The notes below the pieces were generated by a model. It did not search any database. It had not been told where the DNA came from and saw only the letters and a program-made list of their open reading frames with translations. Below are positions 1 through 8,110 of a stretch of DNA of 64,000 bases, in pieces (position 1 is the first letter of the stretch; each line of letters starts with the position of its first letter). Both the position numbers and the translations under genes were made by a program. This DNA comes from Streptomyces sp. NBC_01451 (GTDB taxonomy: Bacteria; Actinomycetota; Actinomycetes; Streptomycetales; Streptomycetaceae). The DNA is taken from the NCBI RefSeq assembly GCF_036227485.1, contig NZ_CP109479.1:8308001-8372000 (forward strand), given 5' to 3'.

Positions 1-43
1 GGCGGGGCACGTGAGAATACGGAGAGTGCCGTGTCGTGTGCGT

Positions 44-628
44 TCAGGCGGGGGAACTCAGCAACGGGGCCGGAGTCACCCGATGGGTCAGGACGGGGAG
101 CAGTTCGGCGACCCGGTGCGGACGGTGGGCCGCGATGCCCGGTGGGGCCGGTGCCAGCGGGACGAGCAGGTCGGTCGCGGCCGGGTGGCCCTCGGCTCCG
201 TCGGCGGTGGTGTCGCCGTGCAGCCAGAGTGTGAGCATGTACAGCTCGGGGACGGACAGCAGGCGCGCCTGGTAGGGCTGTTTCATCGTCTCGGCCTGGC
301 GCAGGGCGCGCTCGGTGGCGGCGATGTAGGGCCCTTCGAAGAAGTGCGAGAAGGCCCAGCCGTCCGGGGTCAGCATGGTCTCCGCCGCGGCCACCGCACG
401 GTCGCCGGCGCGGATCAGGAAGCGCCACCCGGTCAGTCGGGTGGCTGATGTGCCCTCGGGGGTGATCCGGTCCAGGACGTGCACGGGCAGCGGGAGTTCA
501 GGGGTGGTGGGCCCCTGGGCGTTGCGAAGGGCAGGGGTGCGGGCCTCGCGGACGGCGGTGGGGGAACCGAGTGCCGTGAGGACGGTGCGCAGTGCGGGTG
601 CGGGAGCCGGGGGGACATGCAGGGGCAT
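44..628 (-). CDS. Conserved hypothetical protein, 194 aa
   Basis: I do not recognise the family. The ATG at 628 has a GAGAGGCG ribosome site about nine bases upstream; the frame continues further upstream but that part is low-complexity and has no ribosome site. Residues 1-50 are Pro/Ala-rich, followed by a compact, folded-looking stretch (about 60-150) with segments such as WRFLIRAGDRAVAAAE and ELYMLTLWLHGD. The C-terminus is again Pro-rich. No signal peptide or membrane span is visible, so a soluble cytosolic protein is likely. It is monocistronic in this view, pointing out of the window. Confidence 0.7.
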   Translation of the reverse strand: MPLHVPPAPAPALRTVLTALGSPTAVREARTPALRNAQGPTTPELPLPVHVLDRITPEGTSATRLTGWRFLIRAGDRAVAAAETMLTPDGWAFSHFFEGPYIAATERALRQAETMKQPYQARLLSVPELYMLTLWLHGDTTADGAEGHPAATDLLVPLAPAPPGIAAHRPHRVAELLPVLTHRVTPAPLLSSPA

Positions 629-1200
629 GGTGGAACGCCTCTCATTCGACAGGCACGGTGGCGCGAGGGCGGGGGCGGACGGCGCTGTCAGCTCTCGAAG
701 TCTCGGGGCCGAAGAGGCGGGGGCCGGGTGCGCTGACGGGGTGCGGCCTGCCGACGTCACCTGGATGGCAGGACCCAGGACCTGGACGCCGACTCTCTGC
801 CCTTGTTCGCGGAGTTTATACGACACGTGTTCTGACTATGTTTCGTCTAACTGTTTTCCGCGTGAAGAGCAAGGGTCTGTTCAGTCGGCGTTGCGAGGTG
901 TTTCTGGCGATTCCCGGCGGGTCGCACGGCGATGACCTCGGTGGATGCGCCGAGGGCGGTCGGCCAATTGTCGTCGGCGTTTTTCACGAGTTCGCAAGTG
1001 CGCGGAACTGTCGGGTCGTCCCGGTCCGAACCATCTGCGGGGCCATGCCGGACGAATGTGCCGCGGGTCGCGCCGGCCGGTGTTGCGGGTGACGTGAACA
1101 CGCTGGACGTTATCGATCGCGTTTGGTGGGCATTATCCCACGTGACCCGGGACATCAGCGGCCGGATCTTCGGCCCGCCCATTCGAGGAGGGACACTCCG
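629..1200. other. Intergenic region of about 570 bp
   Basis: The stretch between two divergent genes holds no open frame with convincing codon use or a ribosome site. The part nearest 780-860 is relatively AT-rich (a TATACG hexamer lies near 817), which suits the promoter of the leftward gene. The part at 1110-1200 should carry the promoter of the ligase gene, whose ribosome site GAGGAGGG lies at 1186-1193. I see no repeat or RNA gene. Confidence 0.5.
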
Positions 1201-2718
1201 ATGGGGGAGAAGGTCGTGGCGGGGCCGTTCGACCTGTCCGATCGCCGGCGCTACCGCACCAAGCTCCGGCAGTGTCTGGCGGGGCTGGAGCGGCTGCTGG
1301 CCGAGAAGCGGTTCGACCGCCCGAAGAATCTGCTGGGCCTGGAGATCGAGTTGAATCTCGTCGGGCCCGACGGCATGCCGAAAATGATGAATGGGCAAGT
1401 ACTCGAAAGGATCGCGAGCCGAGATTTCCAAACAGAACTCGCCATGTTCAATCTGGAAGTAAACATCGCCCCCCATCGCCTCGCGGGCCGGGTATTCGAC
1501 CGGCTCGCCGAAGAGCTCCGTACGTCGCTGGCATATGCCCACCGGAAAGCGAACGAGGTGGACGCGGGGATCATGATGATCGGCATTCTGCCGACGCTCG
1601 AACGTGACGACCTGGTCTCGTCCAACCTTTCCGACGTCGACCGCTACGCCCTGCTCAACGAGCAGATCGTGGCGGCCCGCGGCGAGGACTTCACGCTCGA
1701 CATCGACGGCGTGGAGCGCCTCTCGTGCACGTCGAAGTCCATCGCTCCGGAGGCCGCCTGCACCTCCGTGCAACTGCACCTCCAGGTCACTCCGGCGCGG
1801 TTCGCGGACGTCTGGAACGCGGCGCAGGCGATCGCCGCCGCGCAGGTCGCGATCGGGGCCAACTCGCCCTTCCTGTTCGGCCGCGAGCTGTGGCGCGAGT
1901 CGCGGCCCCCGCTGTTCACCCAGTCCACGGACACGCGTCCGCCGGAGCTCCAGGCACAGGGCGTACGGCCGCGCACCTGGTTCGGGGAGCGGTGGATCTC
2001 GTCGGCGTACGACCTCTTCGAGGAGAACCTGCGTTACTACCCGGCGCTGCTGCCGATCTGCGACGACGAGGACCCGCTGAGCGTCCTCGACGCAGGGGGC
2101 GTGCCGAAGCTGGGCGAGCTCGTGCTGCACAACGGCACGGTGTACCGCTGGAACCGCCCGGTCTACGGCATCGCGGAGGGCGTTCCGCATCTGCGGGTCG
2201 AGAACCGGGTACTGCCCGCCGGGCCCACCGTCACGGACGTCATCGCCAACGCGGCCTTCTACTACGGGGTCGTCCGGGCGCTCGCCGAGGAGCCCCGGCC
2301 GGTGTGGACCAGGTTGCCCTTCGAGGCCGCCGCCGCCAACTTCGACGCCGCCTGCCGCCACGGCATCGACGCGCGGCTCCGGTGGCCCCGGGGCGGCCGG
2401 TTCGGCGGCACGGCGGAGGTCGACGCCGTGCATCTCGTACGGGACGAACTGCTGCCGCTCGCCGAGGCCGGCCTCGACGCGTGGGGGGTCGAACCCGCAG
2501 ACCGGGACCTGTACCTCGGCGTGATCGAGGAGCGGTGCCGGCGGCGGACCAACGGGGCGTCCTGGCAGGCGGCCACCTTCCACCGGGCGCTGGAGAAGGG
2601 GCTGTCCCGGGAAGCCGCGCTGGCCGCTACCACCCGGCGCTACAGCGAGCTGATGCACCTCGGTGAGCCGGTGCACACCTGGCCCGTGGGGCTGCCGGAA
2701 CCCGTGCCCCTGGGCTGA
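1201..2718 (+). CDS. Glutamate-cysteine ligase family (GCS2-like) protein
   Basis: A 505-residue protein of the carboxylate-amine/glutamate-cysteine ligase fold, which joins an amine to the gamma-carboxylate of glutamate using ATP. The sequence shows the family hallmark LLGLEIELNLV (about residues 45-55), where the acidic residues bind metal-ATP, followed by ELAMFNLEVNIAP (about 80-92). An upstream in-frame extension exists, but the ATG at 1201 has the ribosome site GAGGAGGG just upstream. It is longer than the short YbdK-type enzymes (about 370 aa). No ergothioneine or mycothiol genes are adjacent, so the amine substrate is unknown and the ligase call rests on the fold motif. Confidence 0.75.
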   Translation: MGEKVVAGPFDLSDRRRYRTKLRQCLAGLERLLAEKRFDRPKNLLGLEIELNLVGPDGMPKMMNGQVLERIASRDFQTELAMFNLEVNIAPHRLAGRVFDRLAEELRTSLAYAHRKANEVDAGIMMIGILPTLERDDLVSSNLSDVDRYALLNEQIVAARGEDFTLDIDGVERLSCTSKSIAPEAACTSVQLHLQVTPARFADVWNAAQAIAAAQVAIGANSPFLFGRELWRESRPPLFTQSTDTRPPELQAQGVRPRTWFGERWISSAYDLFEENLRYYPALLPICDDEDPLSVLDAGGVPKLGELVLHNGTVYRWNRPVYGIAEGVPHLRVENRVLPAGPTVTDVIANAAFYYGVVRALAEEPRPVWTRLPFEAAAANFDAACRHGIDARLRWPRGGRFGGTAEVDAVHLVRDELLPLAEAGLDAWGVEPADRDLYLGVIEERCRRRTNGASWQAATFHRALEKGLSREAALAATTRRYSELMHLGEPVHTWPVGLPEPVPLG

Positions 2719-3033
2719 TCACTCCGTGCTTCCGCGGGAGGCCACCCCGATGCCGAGGCGGCCTCCCACAGTGGCCGCCGTGCCTGCGGCGACGGGCGGG
2801 AGCACGTGCTGTGGCGACCGCTCCGAGCGGCGACGCGCGCGTGCACGGGGGCCACCCGCGCCCTTCTCAGGTGGATCGGGCAAGCTGTGACGTCCCATGA
2901 CGGTGCTGTCCCGCCCCTGGTCAACGAACACGTGCGCGAAAAGCCGTATGAGCCGAATCGGCCGCACGAGCCGTATGGCAGGGAAACGGTGGGGCACGCC
3001 CGGAGCCGCGGGATCACACAACTGGAGGCAGGA
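2719..3033. other. Intergenic region with a direct repeat
   Basis: No gene is supported in these 315 bases. The nonamer AGCCGTATG occurs twice (2942-2950 and 2969-2977), 27 bp apart, about 60-90 bases before the downstream start; it could be a regulator site or part of the promoter. No terminator-like hairpin stands out. Confidence 0.35.
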
Positions 3034-3834
3034 GTGCAGGTGGAGGCGGGCGCGGTGGCTGGTTCTGTTCCTGAGGAGCGGCCGTCGCGACGGACTCTCC
3101 GGGACGAGACGCTGTTGGTTCTGGGGCTTTCACTCGGGGCCAGCGGTGTCTCCGCCCTGATCAGCTTTGTCGGGTCGGTCACGAAACCGGGCGGCCTCAA
3201 GGACCAGGCGGCCACCCTCAACGCCTCGGCGGCGCCGGGGCGCCCATGGCTGGATCTCGCCTGGCAGCTCTTCGGCATCACGACGTCGCTGGTACCGGTC
3301 GCCCTGGTCGCGCACTTCCTGCTGCGGGAGGGGAAGGGGCTGCGGACGCTCGGCTTCGACCGCACCCGGCCGTGGCCCGACCTCGGCCGTGGGGCCGCCG
3401 TCGCGGCGGTGATCGGCAGCAGCGGAATCGCCTTCTATCTGGCGGCCCGTGGCCTCGGCTTCAACCTCACGGTGGTGCCGGAGGCGCTGCCCGAAGTGTG
3501 GTGGAAGTACCCGGTCCTGATCCTCTCGGCGGTGCAGAACGCCGTCCTGGAGGAAGTGATCGTCGTCGCCTATCTGCTGCGCAGGCTGAACCAGTTGGGG
3601 TGGACCCCGGGGACGGCGCTGGTGGCCAGTTCCGTACTGCGCGGGTCGTACCACCTGTACCAGGGCATCGGCGGGTTCATCGGCAACATGGTGATGGGGG
3701 TGGTGTTCGTGTACCTCTACCGGCGGTGGGGCCGGGTGGGTCCCCTGGTGGTGGCGCACTCACTGCTCGACATCGGGGCGTTCGTCGGGTACGCGCTGCT
3801 GGCGGGGAAGGTGGGGTGGCTGCCCACGGCATGA
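3034..3834 (+). CDS. CPBP (CAAX/Abi-type) intramembrane metalloprotease
   Basis: A 266-residue polytopic membrane protein. The GTG at 3034 is chosen because GGAGG lies five bases upstream; longer in-frame starts lack one. After a charged N-terminus come several hydrophobic spans. The CPBP signature region is ALEE-like: VLEEVIVVAYLLRRL, then VLRGSYHLYQG and HSLLDIGAF, giving the glutamate pair and the two histidines expected to bind the catalytic zinc. The usual arginine of the EExxxR motif is a valine here. CPBP proteins cleave within membranes or serve bacteriocin immunity; the substrate is unknown. Confidence 0.8.
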   Translation: MQVEAGAVAGSVPEERPSRRTLRDETLLVLGLSLGASGVSALISFVGSVTKPGGLKDQAATLNASAAPGRPWLDLAWQLFGITTSLVPVALVAHFLLREGKGLRTLGFDRTRPWPDLGRGAAVAAVIGSSGIAFYLAARGLGFNLTVVPEALPEVWWKYPVLILSAVQNAVLEEVIVVAYLLRRLNQLGWTPGTALVASSVLRGSYHLYQGIGGFIGNMVMGVVFVYLYRRWGRVGPLVVAHSLLDIGAFVGYALLAGKVGWLPTA

Positions 3835-3926
3835 GCGGCTGACGCGCATGGGGTGGCCGACGTGGACGACGTGGCTGGGGTGGACGACGGGCCGTGCGAG
3901 GGATTCGTACGGCCCTTCCTGCGCCC

Positions 3927-4736
3927 TCAGACGAGCAGCTCGCCGTCGATGGTGGTGACCGCTCGGCCGGTCAGCAGGGTGCGGTCGCCGCGGAGTTCCG
4001 TGCGGACCAGGCCGGTGCGAGCGGACGCCTGGAGGCCGGTGAGGGCGGGGCGGCCGAGGCGCTCGGACCAGTAGGGGGCGAGGGCTGTGTGGGCGCTGCC
4101 GGTGACCGGGTCCTCGTCGATGCCGATACGGGGGAAGAAGCAGCGCGAGACGAAGTCGTAGCCCGCGGCGGGGTCGTCGGCGCGGGCGGTGGCGATGACG
4201 CCTCGTTCCGAGTGGGCGGTGAGGGCCTTGAGGTCGGGGCTGAGGCCCAGGACCGTCTTCTCGTCGGCGACCTCGATCAGCAGGTCGTTGATGTTCGGGC
4301 CGGTGTCGAAGACCGCGAGCGGCACCGCGCCCAGCGCTTCGGCGACCCCGGCGGGGGGTTCGACTCGGGTCAGCGGGGCGGTCGGGAAGTCGAGGGTGAT
4401 GGAGCCGTCCTCGTGGGTCGTCGCGCTGAGGACACCGCTGAGGGTGGCGAACCGTACGGGTCCCGAGTGGGAGCCGGTCGTGTGCAGGACGTGGGCCGTG
4501 GCGAGCGTGGCGTGGCCGCACATCGCGACCTCGGCGGCCGGGGTGAACCAGCGCAGCGCCCAGTCGGCCTCGCCGCCCTCGGGCAGCCGGTGGGCGAAGG
4601 CCGTCTCGGCGTGGTTGACCTCCAGGGCGATCCGCTGGAGCCGGCTGTCGTCCGGGAAGGCGTCGAGGAGCATGACGCCGGCCGGGTTGCCGGCGAAGGG
4701 GCGGTCGGTGAAGGCGTCGACGATTCGAATGCGCAT
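3927..4736 (-). CDS. PhzF family isomerase/epimerase-like protein
   Basis: A 269-residue member of the PhzF fold, whose type enzyme isomerises trans-2,3-dihydro-3-hydroxyanthranilate; most actinomycete homologues are of unknown function. Visible hallmarks are the start RIVDAFTDRPFAGNPAGV, the segment NHAETAFAH with the glutamate expected to act as general acid/base (about residue 44), and MCGHATLATAHVL (about 72-84), which is the GHATLA motif. No other phenazine gene is nearby, so a role in phenazine synthesis is not supported. It is monocistronic, and its start lies about 100 bp from the end of the LuxR-type regulator, which reads in the same direction. Confidence 0.85.
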   Translation of the reverse strand: MRIRIVDAFTDRPFAGNPAGVMLLDAFPDDSRLQRIALEVNHAETAFAHRLPEGGEADWALRWFTPAAEVAMCGHATLATAHVLHTTGSHSGPVRFATLSGVLSATTHEDGSITLDFPTAPLTRVEPPAGVAEALGAVPLAVFDTGPNINDLLIEVADEKTVLGLSPDLKALTAHSERGVIATARADDPAAGYDFVSRCFFPRIGIDEDPVTGSAHTALAPYWSERLGRPALTGLQASARTGLVRTELRGDRTLLTGRAVTTIDGELLV

Positions 4737-4844
4737 GTGGACGACGCTAGACGGGCGCCGGGGTGGGGCACCAAAGCCAATTCGCGGTTGTTGGACCTGG
4801 TTCGGCGGCTGACCGGGCGGGTCGGATGGCGGCGGTGCGGGGTG

Positions 4845-5543
4845 TCAGGCGGCCGGGCGTACCAGGCCGGACTCGTATGCGAAGACCACCGCCTGCACGC
4901 GCGCGCGTGCGCCGATCTTGGTGAGGATGCGGCTGACGTGGGACTTGACCGTGGTCGGTGAGATGGACAGGCGGGTGGCGATCTCGGTGTTGGACCAGCC
5001 GGCGGCGACCGCGGTGAGGACGTCGCGTTCGCGCCTGGTGAGCGCGCCGAGCTCGGTTTCCCGTTCCAGCGAGCCGACGGTGCGTTCGTGCCGGACGGTG
5101 TCGATGAGCGCGCGGGTGAGGCCGGGGGTGGTGACGGCGTCTCCGGCGGCCACGATGCGGACGGCCGCGGTCAGTTCCTCGGGGGTGGCGTCCTGGGGGA
5201 GGAACCCGCCGGCTCCGGCGCGCAGGGCCGTGTAGGCGTGCCGTTCGTGGTCGGTGGGGGTCAGGACCAGCACGCGCGGGCGGTGTTCTGCGGCTCTCGC
5301 GGGCGCGGGGACCGGCAGCAGGGTGGGGGGCCGGCTGATGCGGCGGATGACGTCGACGCCGTCCGTGTCGATCACCAGGCTGTCCATGAGGACGACGTCG
5401 GGTCCGAGAGCGGCGCTCATGCGAACAGCCTCCGCACCGCTCGTCGCCTCGCCGACGACAGTCAGGTCGGGTTGGGATGCCAGGAGCATGCGCAGGCCGA
5501 GACGTTCCAGGGAGTGGCGGTGTACGACGAGTACGGAGGCCAT
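4845..5543 (-). CDS. LuxR/NarL-family DNA-binding response regulator (orphan)
   Basis: A 232-residue regulator with a receiver-like N-terminal half (MASVLVVHRHSLERLG..., with the VLMDSLV segment holding the Asp expected to accept phosphate) and a C-terminal LuxR helix-turn-helix (about residues 160-220: LTRREREVLTAVAAGWSNTEIA, TVKSHVSRIL, written here in parts). The ATG at 5543 is ten bases after AAGGAG; the in-frame GTG three codons earlier leaves only one base of spacing. The early acidic pair typical of receivers is replaced by VHRHS, so phosphorylation may not be conventional. No sensor kinase is adjacent. It diverges from a PadR gene across a repeat-rich region. Confidence 0.85.
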   Translation of the reverse strand: MASVLVVHRHSLERLGLRMLLASQPDLTVVGEATSGAEAVRMSAALGPDVVLMDSLVIDTDGVDVIRRISRPPTLLPVPAPARAAEHRPRVLVLTPTDHERHAYTALRAGAGGFLPQDATPEELTAAVRIVAAGDAVTTPGLTRALIDTVRHERTVGSLERETELGALTRRERDVLTAVAAGWSNTEIATRLSISPTTVKSHVSRILTKIGARARVQAVVFAYESGLVRPAA

Positions 5544-5561
5544 GGGGGGCACTCTCCTTGT

Positions 5562-5576
5562 ACGAAACTGTTTCGT
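5562..5576. promoter_or_regulatory. Perfect inverted repeat (candidate operator 1)
   Basis: ACGAAAC-T-GTTTCGT is a perfect 15-bp palindrome (7-bp arms, one-base centre), 18 bases upstream of the LuxR-type start. Position and symmetry suit a dimeric regulator site. A related site lies at 5615-5630. Confidence 0.55.
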
Positions 5577-5614
5577 TCACTTCGTTGTGCGTCAGCCTAG
5601 CTCTCGGCGCTATC

Positions 5615-5630
5615 GAAACGTCATCGTTTC
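5615..5630. promoter_or_regulatory. Inverted repeat (candidate operator 2)
   Basis: GAAACG-TCAT-CGTTTC has perfect 6-bp arms. It shares the GAAAC/GTTTC half-site with the palindrome at 5562-5576 but with wider spacing, which suggests two binding sites for one protein. Confidence 0.5.
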
Positions 5631-5686
5631 TTCTGTGGTCTGGGTCACTTCTTCTCGGGGGTTGTCGTGCGAGCTATTCCGATATA

Positions 5687-5714
5687 TCGTTGACGCATCG
5701 CGACAGATCAACGA
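5687..5714. promoter_or_regulatory. Inverted repeat upstream of the PadR gene
   Basis: TCGTTGA at 5687-5693 and TCAACGA at 5708-5714 form a perfect 7-bp inverted repeat with a 14-bp centre, 25 bases before the PadR start. It overlaps the self-complementary decamer CGATATATCG just upstream. PadR proteins commonly autoregulate through such dyads, so this is a good candidate for its own operator. Confidence 0.5.
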
Positions 5715-5739
5715 CAAGACAACGAATGGAGTGGTTGCG

Positions 5740-6402
5740 ATGCGTTCCCATGGAGAGGAATTCGGTCCGGGCTTCGGTCCCGGCCATGCACACGCACACG
5801 GTCATGGCGGTCCCCGAGGCTTCGGGCGGGGCGGCTTCGAGGGGCGGCGGGCGGCCTTCGGCCCCTTCGGGCCCGGTTTCGGTGGTCCCGGCGGTCCTGG
5901 TGGTCCCGGCTTCGGCCCGGGTCCCTGGGGCGGGCGCGGCGGCCGGGGCGGACCGCGGGGCAGGGCGCGGCGCGGTGATGTCCGCGCGTCGATCCTGGCT
6001 CTGCTCAAGGACCGGCCCATGCACGGCTACGAGATGATCCAGGAGATCGCCGAGCGCAGCGGAGGGGCGTGGAAGCCCAGCCCCGGCTCGGTCTACCCCA
6101 CCCTTCAGCTGCTGGAGGACGAGGGCCTGATCGCCAACGAGAGCGAGGGCGGCAAGAAGCTGTTCGCGCTCACCGAGTCCGGTCGCGCGGCGGCCGACGA
6201 GGGCCCCGACGCGCCCTGGGAAGAAGCCGGACGCGGTGTCGACTGGGAGGCGCTGAACGACATCCGCCAGGCCGGCTTCGGTCTGATGGAGGCGTTCGGC
6301 CAGGTCTGGAAGACGGGCAGCAAGGAGCAGCGCGAGAAGGCGCTCACGGTGATCAACGAAGCGCGCAAGAAGCTGTACCTGATCCTCGCCGACGAGGACT
6401 GA
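5740..6402 (+). CDS. PadR-family transcriptional regulator with Gly/His/Arg-rich N-terminus
   Basis: A 220-residue regulator. Residues about 1-78 are low-complexity: a His-Gly patch (HAHAHGHGG) followed by Gly/Pro/Phe/Arg repeats ending in RGGRGGPRGRARRG. The PadR winged helix follows (about 80-155), with DVRASILALLKDRPMHGYEM and SPGSVYPTLQLLEDEGL (shown in parts), then a helical C-terminal dimerisation segment. The ATG has GGAG eight bases upstream. PadR proteins typically repress their own gene and an adjacent transporter or enzyme, but none is co-oriented here; the divergent LuxR gene is the obvious neighbour target. Confidence 0.9.
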   Translation: MRSHGEEFGPGFGPGHAHAHGHGGPRGFGRGGFEGRRAAFGPFGPGFGGPGGPGGPGFGPGPWGGRGGRGGPRGRARRGDVRASILALLKDRPMHGYEMIQEIAERSGGAWKPSPGSVYPTLQLLEDEGLIANESEGGKKLFALTESGRAAADEGPDAPWEEAGRGVDWEALNDIRQAGFGLMEAFGQVWKTGSKEQREKALTVINEARKKLYLILADED

Positions 6403-6457
6403 TGGGCCGCCCTCGGAGACGTGTCCGCCCCGGGCGGCGCGTCCCCCGGTGCGCACA

Positions 6458-6487
6458 GGCGCCCCGCGGAAGTGTCCGCGGGGCGCC
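6458..6487. terminator. Strong bidirectional terminator hairpin
   Basis: A perfect 13-bp stem (6458-6470 with 6475-6487, loop AGTG) is followed by TTCGTGTTGTTG. It sits between the ends of two convergent genes and can serve both. Confidence 0.8.
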
Positions 6488-6522
6488 TTCGTGTTGTTGT
6501 CGTACGGCGTCTGCCGCCGGGC

Positions 6523-6951
6523 TCAGGCGACCAGGCCGGCCAGCTTGCGCAGGGACTCGTTCAGGGCGGCCGTCCCCGAGTCCTTCAGTTTGCCGGCCAT
6601 CAGGGAGACGGCGGCGCCGGTGAACTCCCCGTCGATACGGACGTTCGTGGCGTCGCCGTCGGGTGTGAGGGTGTAGCGCGTGGCGACGGTCACCGCCATC
6701 GGGCCCTTGCCCCGGATGGCCAGTGTGCGGGCCGGCTCCAGTTCCTCGATGGTCCAGTCGACCTCGGCCGGGAAGCCCATCAGCTTCATGTTCTCCTCGA
6801 AGGTGCCGCCGACCTCCAGTGTCGAGGGGCCGCCCTTCGGGAAGCTCGTGTGGGTCGCGTTCCACGCTCCGTACGCCGACCAGTCCGTCAGCTGCGCCCA
6901 GATCTTCTCCGCCGGAGCCTGGATGCGTGCCTCCGCGCTTATTTCGGCCAT
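6523..6951 (-). CDS. SRPBCC (START/Bet v1-like) family protein
   Basis: A 142-residue protein with the polyketide-cyclase/CoxG helix-grip pattern: MAEISAEARIQAPAEKIWAQ (strand plus helix), WNATHTSFPKGG, a run of alternating strands, and a long C-terminal helix (TAALNESLRKLAGLV). Such folds bind hydrophobic ligands in an internal cavity; the ligand is not predictable. No membrane span or signal. It is convergent with the PadR gene across a terminator. Confidence 0.8.
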   Translation of the reverse strand: MAEISAEARIQAPAEKIWAQLTDWSAYGAWNATHTSFPKGGPSTLEVGGTFEENMKLMGFPAEVDWTIEELEPARTLAIRGKGPMAVTVATRYTLTPDGDATNVRIDGEFTGAAVSLMAGKLKDSGTAALNESLRKLAGLVA

Positions 6952-7054
6952 GCGACCACCTCTGTGTCTCGGGCTGCGGTGTCGCGGAACGTAGCCGCAA
7001 GGGCTGGAACATTCAATACTGACGGGTCATCAGATCTGGTGCGGAGGTGAGCCC

Positions 7055-7243
7055 TCAGCCCACCCGCTCTATCTCAGCCGCGTCGAACAGGTCCCACGCG
7101 CGCGGGAAGGGGCCTTCGTCGTGACAGTGCCACGCCTCCCAGAACAGGTCGGCGAGCAGCGCGTCCTCCGGGGCGTACACGCGGTACACGTACTGTCTGC
7201 CGTCCGTGGCCGGCAGCGCCACCAGCCAGCACCTGCTCTCCAT
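7055..7243 (-). CDS. Small conserved-looking protein, 62 aa
   Basis: A small acidic, aromatic-rich protein beginning MESRCWLVALPATDGRQYVY and containing DLFWEAWHCHDEGPFPRAWD. Codon use is strongly G/C at third positions throughout, supporting coding. The longer in-frame extension upstream runs through a hairpin and is discarded. The ribosome site is weak. I do not recognise the family; it looks like a single small soluble domain. Confidence 0.6.
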   Translation of the reverse strand: MESRCWLVALPATDGRQYVYRVYAPEDALLADLFWEAWHCHDEGPFPRAWDLFDAAEIERVG

Positions 7244-7283
7244 GTTGGTGTGGGACGTGCGAGGGGGTGCCCCGGTTGCGCAC

Positions 7284-7312
7284 GGGGCGCGCGGAATGGG
7301 GGCGCGCGCCCC
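7284..7312. repeat. Perfect inverted repeat (10-bp arms)
   Basis: GGGGCGCGCG (7284-7293) pairs with CGCGCGCCCC (7303-7312) around a nine-base loop. It lies upstream of the small leftward gene and upstream of the rightward Clp-N gene, so it may be a terminator for one, a 5' leader structure for the other, or a regulator site. Confidence 0.5.
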
Positions 7313-7450
7313 TTGCGTCGGCTTCGTGTCGGAGCGGCGTGATGTCCTCCCTGAGGAGGAGATTCCGCGCGCGATGCCCACCCTCCGTGGGACGCGGAAA
7401 TGGTGCGTCGCGGGGATGACCGGATTCGCCGGGACTGATGGGGTGAGGGT

Positions 7451-8035
7451 GTGCAACCCCGTATCCCCCGACAGTCGACCACTGAGCACGGTGCGAACCG
7501 CGTGGACAACGATGCCAGGCTCACCGCCGAGCTGGCAGCGGTGGTCGCCGGTGCGCGCAGACGGGCGCTGCGGGACGGGGACCGTCAGATCGACACGGCC
7601 CATCTGCTGCACACGCTCCTGGAGTCCGACCCCGAGGTGCGCGCCGTGTTCGAGGGCGGAGATCCGCAGGTCGTGCGACTGCTCGGCTATCTCGTGCAGC
7701 GCAGCATCGGATACGGGCTGCGCTGGCAGGGCTCGGTCGAGGACTCCGGGGCCCTGCCGGTGCTGCCGGGGGCGGCGCACACGGCGGGCTGGTCACCGGT
7801 CGCGGCGGGCGCGCTGGAGGAGGCGTGCGAGCGGGCCGGGCGACGCGGTGCCGCACGGGCCCGCGGGATCGATCTGCTCGCGGCGATCGTGGTGGATCCG
7901 CAGTCCCGGGCCGTCGAGGTGCTGCGACGGGGCGGAGTCGACGTCGGGGAGCTGCCTGCACGGCTGCTCCAGGCCGGACTGATGACGGCGCTGGGATACG
8001 AGGAGTACGCCGGGGGCGTCGACGGCGTCGGCTGA
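7451..8035 (+). CDS. Clp N-terminal-domain protein without ATPase module
   Basis: A 194-residue protein with two repeats of the Clp-N fold: RRRALRDGDRQIDTAHLLHTLLE (about residues 35-57, in parts) and a second repeat around ERAGRRGAARARGIDLLAAIV. In ClpA/ClpC this domain docks substrates and adaptors; here no Walker motifs follow, so it is a stand-alone domain. It may bind peptides or regulate Clp proteolysis; no clp gene is adjacent. The GTG start at 7451 follows GGGGTGAGGG; a GTG at 7502 is an alternative. Confidence 0.8.
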   Translation: MQPRIPRQSTTEHGANRVDNDARLTAELAAVVAGARRRALRDGDRQIDTAHLLHTLLESDPEVRAVFEGGDPQVVRLLGYLVQRSIGYGLRWQGSVEDSGALPVLPGAAHTAGWSPVAAGALEEACERAGRRGAARARGIDLLAAIVVDPQSRAVEVLRRGGVDVGELPARLLQAGLMTALGYEEYAGGVDGVG

Positions 8036-8110
8036 GGCGCGGTCGCCGACTCGGAAGACCCCTGCGGGCCCGTCCAGTCGGTGAGACAGGTGTCATCGGG
8101 GGTGACGGTC

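Noticed and set aside
847..2676. A 609-residue minus-strand open frame across the ligase gene
   Set aside because: It is antisense to a gene with recognisable motifs and a ribosome site; long antisense frames are usual in GC-rich coding DNA. It has no family resemblance.
3927..4736. Phenazine biosynthesis from the PhzF-like gene
   Set aside because: No other phz gene is present, and stand-alone PhzF-like proteins are common.
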